Below are positions 1 to 4,575 of a stretch of 6,556 nt of DNA, one piece after another. The DNA lies in NCBI GenBank assembly GCA_050633205.1, contig JBOEGA010000221.1, forward strand, positions 1-6,556, in the 5' to 3' direction. The first letter of the stretch is position 1, and the number at the start of each line of letters is the position of its first letter. This DNA comes from CBDHHC01 sp050633205 (lineage in GTDB: Bacteria > Pseudomonadota > Alphaproteobacteria > Rhizobiales > CBDHHC01). The notes under the pieces were generated by a model. It saw only the letters and a program-made list of their open reading frames with translations. It had not been told where the DNA came from and ran no database searches. The position numbers and the translations under genes are program-made.

Positions 1-355
1 CCCCTGACTTGCTTTTGGCAGGCTTACTCTCAGTTTTAAAGTAATTATTGATGCGGGCATAAAGCTTCTTTAACCCCCATGCATCATCAGCCTCTGTCTT
101 GACCTCTGCCTTATTAATTACTGGTTTGGCCTGCGGCTTCATTTGCTTTTCTGATATTTGCTTTTTCGGGGTAATTTGAGAACAGTATTCAGGAACAGGC
201 TTACAGTTACTCCCCCTGCACTCGAGAATATTAACGCACTTTACAAGGTCATTCAGGCTGGAGATATCCTTGCTTTTCTGAGAAAAGCTCATGTAAAGCA
301 GAAAGATCAAAACCCCTAAAAGGAATACAAGCAGGATGTATTTTAAGCTATCCAT
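1..355 (-). CDS. Partial membrane-anchored protein with a four-cysteine cluster, unknown function
   Basis: The frame is open from an ATG at 355-353 to the left edge, giving 118 codons without a stop; the C-terminus is missing. I do not recognise the family. Residues 4-22 are a single hydrophobic span (YILLVFLLGVLIFLLY at its core), so the protein is probably a signal-anchor membrane protein. After it come four cysteines at residues 40, 46, 51 and 58 (spacing C-x5-C-x4-C-x6-C), then a Lys/Gln/Pro-rich linker (about 61-90) and a more amphipathic stretch (DDAWGLKKLYARINNYF). The cysteines could form two periplasmic disulfides or bind a metal; the sequence does not decide. It lies 221 bp downstream of the DoxX gene on the same strand, but a hairpin and a possible private promoter stand between, so it is probably a separate unit. 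The ATG is preferred because the membrane span starts right after it, although the Shine-Dalgarno is weak. It is convincing as a gene and obscure in function. Confidence 0.7.
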   Translation of the reverse strand, partial: MDSLKYILLVFLLGVLIFLLYMSFSQKSKDISSLNDLVKCVNILECRGSNCKPVPEYCSQITPKKQISEKQMKPQAKPVINKAEVKTEADDAWGLKKLYARINNYFKTESKPAKSKSG

Positions 356-378
356 AGTACAAACCAGTGTGCAAACTC

Positions 379-397
379 GGAAATTATTATAATTTCC
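379..397 (-). promoter_or_regulatory. Palindrome containing a TATAAT -10 candidate
   Basis: GGAAATTA and TAATTTCC are perfect 8-bp arms around a 3-bp spacer. Read on the minus strand, the centre contains an exact TATAAT at 391-386. Initiation about 7 bases further on would give a leader of about 24 nt before the ATG at 355. No good -35 hexamer is visible 16-18 bp upstream, so an activator or an extended element would be needed. The overlap of palindrome and -10 suggests an operator, but an AT-rich palindrome of this size can occur by chance. Confidence 0.4.
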
Positions 398-524
398 AGA
401 CTCTATGATTTTCTTATTCTGGGAAGGGAGAGTTCAGTTAAGATCTTCGTTTAACACAGATTTGCATACAATTTATAGTGGCATTTAATCCCACTGGTCT
501 AATTTTTTGTAATATAATGAATAA

Positions 525-550
525 TGGCCAACATATATTTATGCCGGCCA
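525..550 (-). terminator. Hairpin downstream of the bufferin operon
   Basis: On the minus strand the RNA can form an 11-bp stem, UGGCCGGCAUA with UAUGUUGGCCA, around an AAUA loop. It includes two adjacent G-U wobble pairs. On the plus strand the same two positions become A-C mismatches, so the fold favours minus-strand transcripts, as expected for a signal after the DoxX stop at 577. The following bases (TTATTCATTATATT) are T-rich but not a clean U-tract. It may be a moderate intrinsic terminator or a 3'-end stabiliser. Confidence 0.5.
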
Positions 551-576
551 CCATCATATCAATATAGAGTGTACTG

Positions 577-1167
577 TTATTTACTTGGAAAAAAACGTCC
601 CAGTAAATAATCCAGAGAAACCTTACCTGGTCCGGTAATTATCAGTGCAATAAGCGGCATAAGCCACAATACCCGCTGATCGGAAATTGCAGAGTCATGC
701 ACCTTGTCGAAAAATGCACCAATAGTCTGTGCATCAGCACCATGGAAATTAATATCTACAAATGTCATTACAGCGATAAAACCAACCAGAGCCAGACTGC
801 TTAAACGGGTAAACAAACCCAACAGCAGCATTAACGGCAGAATAAACTCTGCAAACGTCCCCATATAAACAATTGTCTTCCAGTAAAAAGGAATAGCCGA
901 AGCGTCATAACCATAATGCTCGGCAATTGGTGGTATTATCTGGGAATAGCTGCCACTGGAAGCCTCAATGGAATTAGGTATCAGGAACATACCTAACTGA
1001 AAACACCCGCCTTCAACCTTGGTACAGGCAGAGTTCCAGAAGTAATAGAGCAATACACTGGAAAACGAAATTCGTGCAAACAAACCAGGGAACCAGCCTT
1101 GTGTAAGACTCTGCACCCCACTAAAGACCCTGTTATGCAGATTAACAGTAGAAGATATAAAACTCAT
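577..1167 (-). CDS. DoxX-family membrane protein of the bufferin operon
   Basis: This is a 196-residue inner-membrane protein of the DoxX family. Hydrophobic segments lie at about residues 30-46, 98-118, 121-140 and 165-180. The family-typical stretch FAEFILPLMLLLGLFTRLS is at 105-123, and a DQRVLWLMPL segment precedes the last span. Cysteines at 48 and 55 in the first loop may be periplasmic. DoxX proteins are small four-helix membrane proteins, some linked to quinone or thiol redox chemistry. The biochemical role of those next to bufferin genes is not settled, so a redox or export-supporting role is inference. It is the last gene of the buf operon, 67 bp after bufC. No good Shine-Dalgarno precedes the ATG. 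A 6-codon reading frame (ATG at 1184-1182) ends in a TGA overlapping the start, which could couple translation but has no clear ribosome site itself. The family call is firm. Confidence 0.9.
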   Translation of the reverse strand: MSFISSTVNLHNRVFSGVQSLTQGWFPGLFARISFSSVLLYYFWNSACTKVEGGCFQLGMFLIPNSIEASSGSYSQIIPPIAEHYGYDASAIPFYWKTIVYMGTFAEFILPLMLLLGLFTRLSSLALVGFIAVMTFVDINFHGADAQTIGAFFDKVHDSAISDQRVLWLMPLIALIITGPGKVSLDYLLGRFFPSK

Positions 1168-1210
1168 AGCTGCGTCGCTTTCATTTTTGTCTGTTATTTT
1201 TATTTATAAA

Positions 1211-1225
1211 AAGAATAATATTCTT
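1211..1225. repeat. Short inverted repeat in the bufC-doxX gap
   Basis: AAGAAT and ATTCTT are 6-bp arms around a 3-bp AAT spacer, inside the 67-bp gap between bufC and the DoxX gene. The stem is AT-rich and would be weak in RNA. On the minus strand it is followed by TTTTATAAATAAAAAT, so it could act as a weak attenuator or processing site lowering doxX expression, or be chance in AT-rich sequence. Confidence 0.25.
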
Positions 1226-1234
1226 ATCCCCCAC

Positions 1235-1996
1235 CTATTGAACAGATATTATACTGCCACTGTTAAAAAGTAACTGTAAACAACCACTCAGGTCATCAGG
1301 GTTTTCAGTACCCAGTTGAGAAAAAGCATTTCCAAGATTTTTCCCCCGGGAAATATGATAGATAAATCCATAGGCCAGATCCATAAGCACCATCACCTCA
1401 ACATCCAGATGCGGCCGGACAATCAGTCCCTGTTCAGGCTTGAACTCAAGCCTTTCCATTATGTCGGATGTATTTTCCTGCTGATGAGCGCTCCATATAG
1501 AGAAAACCGGCCATTCTGATTTCATCAGATGCAGAGAAGGATGCAGGGAAAATTTCACCTCATGCAGCATCTCCGGATCAATCTGCCCCAAGGCCTCAAT
1601 CCCAATAGGATCTGCATCTGCGGCATGATATGCCCCGGTCCAGGCCCATTCCAGCCTTGCTATATCAGCCAGATACGGTACAGACTGAGCAGGCTCAAAA
1701 TTGGCTATAAACTCCGGAAAATTATCACCAAATCGCATCATAACCGGAGATGCCGGCAAATTGGACTGCATATAAACAGATGCCATTGCCTTAAAGAACT
1801 CTTCCCCCACAAGCTGCGCTACCACAGGAAAGCCAGCCATAAGCGCTTCGGAGATTCCTACTGCAGAATTATTACGATAAACATTGAAGCGCTTCCGGGA
1901 AGGCTCCCCCAAAGTCTTGCCGATTTCATCAGGCACAGGCAGATCAGGCTGTTTAAGCGACCGCACGAACTCTTCCTGTAAATTCTGCCACCCCAT
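1235..1996 (-). CDS. bufC: BufC-type partner of the bufferin maturase (DUF2063)
   Basis: This 253-residue soluble protein is of the DUF2063 family, which normally accompanies DUF692 enzymes. Its N-terminal domain shows the family marks in order: RFNVYRNN (36-44), GFPVV (55-59), LVGEEFF (62-68), SPVMMRFGDNFPEF (83-96) and PYLADIARLEWAW (107-119). The C-terminal half is less conserved and contains RPHLDVEVM (194-202). By family knowledge BufC binds the precursor and its MNIO partner and presents the peptide for cysteine modification, much as MbnC does for MbnB; it is not thought to be catalytic alone. The start is fixed by a TGATG overlap in which the bufB stop and the bufC ATG share base 1996, with GAGG at 2007-2004 seven bases upstream. 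This predicts translational coupling and near-equal amounts of the two partners. Length and motifs are normal, and no damage is seen. Confidence 0.92.
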   Translation of the reverse strand: MGWQNLQEEFVRSLKQPDLPVPDEIGKTLGEPSRKRFNVYRNNSAVGISEALMAGFPVVAQLVGEEFFKAMASVYMQSNLPASPVMMRFGDNFPEFIANFEPAQSVPYLADIARLEWAWTGAYHAADADPIGIEALGQIDPEMLHEVKFSLHPSLHLMKSEWPVFSIWSAHQQENTSDIMERLEFKPEQGLIVRPHLDVEVMVLMDLAYGFIYHISRGKNLGNAFSQLGTENPDDLSGCLQLLFNSGSIISVQ

Positions 1997-2877
1997 CAGG
2001 CAACCTCGCGCTCGGAAGAACTGTCATATTTGCTCAGAAGGTTCTCCGCAAGCCGGGCTTCAGCAAAAAGCGTCTTCCAGTCAGGAATATCATTATCCCA
2101 CTCGATCAGTGTCGGTACAGGCCCCTTACGCTGAAGTGTCTGCTCATAAAGCTTCCAGACTTCATCCAGAACTTCCCGGTCATGAGCATCAATAAGAAGC
2201 GGGTTCCCTTCATCATCTTCATCAACAGCATGTCCTGCCAGATGAATTTCACCAACATGTTCAACAGGAAATAAATTTATATATTCCTCAGCGCTGCGCT
2301 TATGATTTGTGCAGGACACATAAACATTATTGACATCAAGCAATAGACCACACCCAGTCCGCTTTACAATTTCTTTAATAAAATCAATCTCTTCATAGCT
2401 GCTATTTTCAAAAACCACATAGGTTGCAGGGTTCTCCAGAAGAAGCGTTCTCCCAACAACAGACTGAACTTCGTCAATATGCTCACAGACTTTGCCAAGA
2501 GTTTCATCTGTATATGGAAGGGGTAATAAATCGTTATAAAAAACATCTGTATGTGTACACCAGGCCAGATGTTCTGAAAACTGCCCGGGCTCATATCTGT
2601 CAATGAGAGACTTCAACCGCTGCAGGTGATCTTTATTTAAATCATCAGCCCCGCCAATAGAAAGGCCAACACCATGCAGGGACAACGGGTAACGATCCCG
2701 TATTGCAGTCAGGTAATGATGAGGAGGGCCTCCAGCCCCCATATAATTTTCGGGATGAACCTCAAACCAGCCAATATCAGGATTATTTTCCAGAATATCG
2801 GTATAGTGCTCAGCTTTTAAGCCAACACCAGCGCGACATGGAATAACCTTATCGCATTTATACTGATTTAACCGCAT
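1996..2877 (-). CDS. bufB: BufB bufferin maturase, DUF692/MNIO multinuclear non-heme iron oxidase
   Basis: This is a 293-residue TIM-barrel enzyme of the DUF692 (MNIO) family, which includes MbnB (methanobactin), TglH and the bufferin maturases. It is expected to use two or three iron atoms and oxygen to convert precursor cysteines into heterocycles (thiooxazole-type in studied bufferins). Visible conserved motifs are GLKAEHY (19-25), FEVHPENY (38-45), SLHGVGLSIGG (66-76), FSEHLAW (100-106), LLENPATYV (146-154), LLLDVNNVYVS (178-188), EIHLAGHA (210-217), DAHDREV (230-236) and LIEWDND (257-263). His68, His103, Glu148, Asp181, Asn184, His212, Asp230, His232 and Glu259 fall where the family places its metal ligands; the one-to-one assignment is my inference. 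All motifs appear intact. It starts 20 bp after the bufA stop with a strong Shine-Dalgarno and overlaps bufC by one base. It is cytoplasmic, with no signal peptide. Confidence 0.95.
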   Translation of the reverse strand: MRLNQYKCDKVIPCRAGVGLKAEHYTDILENNPDIGWFEVHPENYMGAGGPPHHYLTAIRDRYPLSLHGVGLSIGGADDLNKDHLQRLKSLIDRYEPGQFSEHLAWCTHTDVFYNDLLPLPYTDETLGKVCEHIDEVQSVVGRTLLLENPATYVVFENSSYEEIDFIKEIVKRTGCGLLLDVNNVYVSCTNHKRSAEEYINLFPVEHVGEIHLAGHAVDEDDEGNPLLIDAHDREVLDEVWKLYEQTLQRKGPVPTLIEWDNDIPDWKTLFAEARLAENLLSKYDSSSEREVA

Positions 2878-2881
2878 TCAA

Positions 2882-2888
2882 CCCTCCT
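2882..2888 (-). promoter_or_regulatory. Ribosome binding site of bufB
   Basis: On the minus strand AGGAGGG lies 4 bases before the ATG at 2877. It is a near-perfect Shine-Dalgarno within the short bufA-bufB gap and supports this start. No hairpin or terminator is seen in the gap, so precursor and maturase share a transcript. Confidence 0.75.
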
Positions 2889-2897
2889 CATACAATA

Positions 2898-3206
2898 TTA
2901 CTTCTTCTTCTTTGGAAGATCACGATCAAGAGCAGTCAGGCTACCTTTACGGTCCCCATCAACCTTTGTTTTCTCACAAGTGCCAGCAGGAACAAGTGTC
3001 CATGCATCACCTTGGTAGTCAACTGTAGAAGTACCGGCACATGTTGTACCAGGACCTGCAGCACAATCATTTTTACCAGCCAGCGATACGCCGTAACATT
3101 TTTCTTTTTTAGCAGCAACTGCATCAGTTGATACTAGTGTAGAGGCAGAGGTTGCTGCCAGAACAGCACCTGCAACAAGGGCAGCGGTAGCGATTTTCTT
3201 GCTCAT
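2898..3206 (-). CDS. bufA: BufA1-type bufferin precursor peptide (DUF2282)
   Basis: This 102-residue ribosomally made metallophore precursor is of the DUF2282 family. Residues 1-31 are a Sec signal peptide: basic MSKK, a hydrophobic Ala-rich core, and likely cleavage after A-V-A near residue 31. The mature part holds the four family cysteines at 37 (EKCYGV), 48 (AGKNDCAAG), 56 (TTCAGT) and 77 (PAGTCEKT). In studied bufferins some of these become oxidised heterocycles and the others form a disulfide, giving a periplasmic copper-binding peptide; which are modified here cannot be seen. It is the first gene of the operon. The start is supported by AGGGAGAA at 3218-3211, six bases or fewer from the ATG. 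Unusually, about 25 residues follow the last cysteine: a charged stretch with the motif SLTALDRDLP ending in four lysines. As I recall the family, most end sooner after that cysteine. Confidence 0.95.
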   Translation of the reverse strand: MSKKIATAALVAGAVLAATSASTLVSTDAVAAKKEKCYGVSLAGKNDCAAGPGTTCAGTSTVDYQGDAWTLVPAGTCEKTKVDGDRKGSLTALDRDLPKKKK

Positions 3207-3210
3207 TTTA

Positions 3211-3218
3211 TTCTCCCT
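3211..3218 (-). promoter_or_regulatory. Ribosome binding site of bufA
   Basis: AGGGAGAA on the minus strand, with its AGGGAG core six bases before the ATG at 3206, is a good Shine-Dalgarno. It fits strong translation of a precursor peptide. Confidence 0.65.
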
Positions 3219-3257
3219 ATAAGAATGTTAAACGTCACACGAAGCAGAGCGTGCTCC

Positions 3258-3300
3258 ATACGTATACGAATACATAATATTCGTGAGTTTGTGTATACGT
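3258..3300. repeat. Nested palindromes upstream of bufA, possible operator
   Basis: Perfect 8-bp arms ACGTATAC (3260-3267) and GTATACGT (3293-3300) enclose inner 6-bp arms CGAATA (3267-3272) and TATTCG (3278-3283). GTATACG also recurs as a direct repeat at 3262-3268 and 3293-3299, 31 bp apart, about three helical turns. The left copy is part of the self-complementary CGTATACG. The cluster lies 52-94 bp upstream of the bufA ATG, where a regulator of a metal-stress operon could bind. The regulator is not encoded in the window and I do not recognise the motif as a known box. Confidence 0.4.
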
Positions 3301-3320
3301 TTGAGCATCAACTCGTTTCA
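3293..3320 (-). promoter_or_regulatory. ECF-sigma-like promoter for the buf operon
   Basis: On the minus strand TGAAAC (3320-3315) is followed after 15 bases by CGTATA (3298-3293). This resembles the general ECF sigma pattern of an AAC-type -35 and a CGT-type -10. Initiation near 3286 would give a leader of about 80 nt. ECF control of DUF2282/DUF692/DUF2063/DoxX operons is established in Caulobacter and Neisseria, which makes the match plausible. The 15-bp spacing is slightly short and no ECF sigma gene is in the window. A sigma70 alternative is the TATAAT at 3340-3335, which lacks a clear -35. Confidence 0.35.
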
Positions 3321-3361
3321 ACTAAATGTGACAGATTATATACAGTTATCATAGTTTTAGT

Positions 3362-3374
3362 TGTGAAGGTCACA
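3362..3374. promoter_or_regulatory. TGTGA-AGG-TCACA inverted repeat in the divergent region
   Basis: Five-base arms TGTGA and TCACA surround a 3-bp spacer, 62 bp before the helicase ATG. The arms match the half-sites of CRP-type regulators, but their spacing is N6, so a canonical CRP site is excluded. TGTGAC occurs once more at 3327-3332. The remainder of 3301-3436 is AT-rich with no convincing promoter for the helicase. Confidence 0.2.
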
Positions 3375-3436
3375 GGATTATTTTACTCTGCTGGAAAATT
3401 GCCCCTATTCAATAATTATAACCCGAGACAAATTAA

Positions 3437-4534
3437 ATGAAATGGTCCCCACAACAGGATGATGCATTAAGTCAGGTATCCAGCTGGCTGAAAGATCATT
3501 CTTCCCAGGTTTTTAGATTATTCGGTTATGCCGGAACAGGAAAAACAACACTGGCCAAACATTTGGCTCAGGATGTTGATGGCGATGTATTATTCGGGGC
3601 TTTCACGGGTAAAGCAGCTTATGTCCTCAGGGCCAAAGGTTGTGAGGGAGCGTCAACAATCCATTCCATGATCTATCGCCCTGAAGGTGGAGAGAGTGAA
3701 GGAGATTCACCCATTTTCGCAATTAAGAGAGATTGCGATGCTGCCAAAGCAAGCCTCATCATAATTGACGAATGTTCAATGGTTGATGAGGAGCTTGGAC
3801 GTGACCTGCTGTCATTCGGAAATAAAGTGCTGGTTCTGGGAGATCCCGCACAGTTACCCCCGGTAAAAGGCGGAGGTTTTTTCACAGAGGCCGAACCCGA
3901 TATCATGCTGACTGAAGTTCACAGGCAGGCCGCAGATAATCCTATCATCGCCATGTCAATGGACATCCGGGAAGGCAAGCCCATCGACTACGGTACATAT
4001 GGGGAAAGCCGGGTTATTCCAAGAAGCGAAATCGACTCAGACGACATCCTTCGGGCAGATCAGGTTCTTGTCGGAACCAATAAGACCAGACGCCAGTTTA
4101 ACGGACGTATCCGTGAGCTTAGAGGTTACGAAGACCTCATGCCATCTGCTGATGACAAACTGGTATGCCTGCGCAACGACAAATCAAAAGGTCTTCTGAA
4201 CGGAGGAATCTGGACCGTAAAGAGGTTAAATGGTATGCGCAAAAACCTAATGAAAATGGAGCTCAGTTCAGAAGATGATCAATCCCGAAAAACTGTAAAA
4301 GTGAATGTTCATCCATTTTTCTTTGAGGGGAAAGAACACCAGCTCGCCTACTCCGCCAGAAGAAAATCCGATGAATTCGACTATGGCTACGCTCTGACTG
4401 TTCATAAAGCCCAGGGCTCCCAATGGGATGATGTAGTTTTGTTCGACCAAAGCGGCGCATTCAGGGAACATCAGATTCGATGGCTGTATACTGCAGTCAC
4501 CCGCGCAGCAGAACGCATTACAATTGTAGCTTAA
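3437..4534 (+). CDS. Compact SF1 RecD/Dda-type ATP-dependent DNA helicase
   Basis: This 365-residue superfamily-1 helicase core is of the RecD-like/Dda-like (SF1B) type and is expected to unwind or translocate on DNA 5' to 3' using ATP. The motifs in order are: Walker A GYAGTGKTT (30-38), motif Ia AFTGKAAYVL (55-64), Walker B IIIDECSM (108-115), motif III LGDPAQLPPV (134-143), motif IV-like LTEVHRQ (158-164), motif V YALTVHKAQGSQW (318-330) and motif VI LYTAVTRA (350-357). All key residues are present: the Walker Lys, the DE of motif II, the Gln of QGS and the Arg of VTRA. It lacks the long N-terminal domain of RecD2, so it is closer in size to phage T4 Dda. Similar short genes occur in many bacterial chromosomes. 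An in-frame TAA lies directly before the ATG, which makes this the earliest ATG start; the Shine-Dalgarno is weak. It is divergent from bufA and has no obvious link to it. Confidence 0.92.
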   Translation: MKWSPQQDDALSQVSSWLKDHSSQVFRLFGYAGTGKTTLAKHLAQDVDGDVLFGAFTGKAAYVLRAKGCEGASTIHSMIYRPEGGESEGDSPIFAIKRDCDAAKASLIIIDECSMVDEELGRDLLSFGNKVLVLGDPAQLPPVKGGGFFTEAEPDIMLTEVHRQAADNPIIAMSMDIREGKPIDYGTYGESRVIPRSEIDSDDILRADQVLVGTNKTRRQFNGRIRELRGYEDLMPSADDKLVCLRNDKSKGLLNGGIWTVKRLNGMRKNLMKMELSSEDDQSRKTVKVNVHPFFFEGKEHQLAYSARRKSDEFDYGYALTVHKAQGSQWDDVVLFDQSGAFREHQIRWLYTAVTRAAERITIVA

Positions 4535-4535
4535 T

Positions 4536-4564
4536 CCGGTAGCCGGCAATTGACCGGCTACCGG
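4536..4564. terminator. Perfect hairpin between convergent genes
   Basis: CCGGTAGCCGG and CCGGCTACCGG form a perfect GC-rich 11-bp stem around a 7-base loop. The hairpin begins one base after the helicase stop and ends 11 bases from the stop of the minus-strand gene, so it can serve both directions. Neither side has a U-tract (plus: GCTCGTGAATATTA), so it may work as a factor-assisted terminator or protect mRNA 3' ends. Confidence 0.6.
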
Positions 4565-4575
4565 GCTCGTGAATA

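Noticed and set aside
477..510. AGTGG/CCACT hairpin followed by six T on the plus strand, resembling a terminator
   Set aside because: The stem has only 5 pairs with a 9-base loop, the T-run is offset by about 8 bases, and no plus-strand gene lies upstream to be terminated.
1316..2606. Several plus-strand and alternate minus-strand open frames of 60-150 codons inside bufC and bufB
   Set aside because: They are antisense or out-of-frame shadows of clearly conserved genes and show no domain signature or ribosome site.
3362..3374. CRP or FNR binding site
   Set aside because: The half-sites look right, but the 3-bp spacer does not fit CRP (6 bp) or FNR (4 bp). It is kept only as a low-confidence inverted repeat.
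3225..3440. A 71-codon plus-strand frame whose stop overlaps the helicase ATG as ATGA
   Set aside because: It has no Shine-Dalgarno and no recognisable family, and it covers the palindromes and promoter candidates of bufA. The ATGA overlap is tempting, but the composition looks like translated regulatory DNA.
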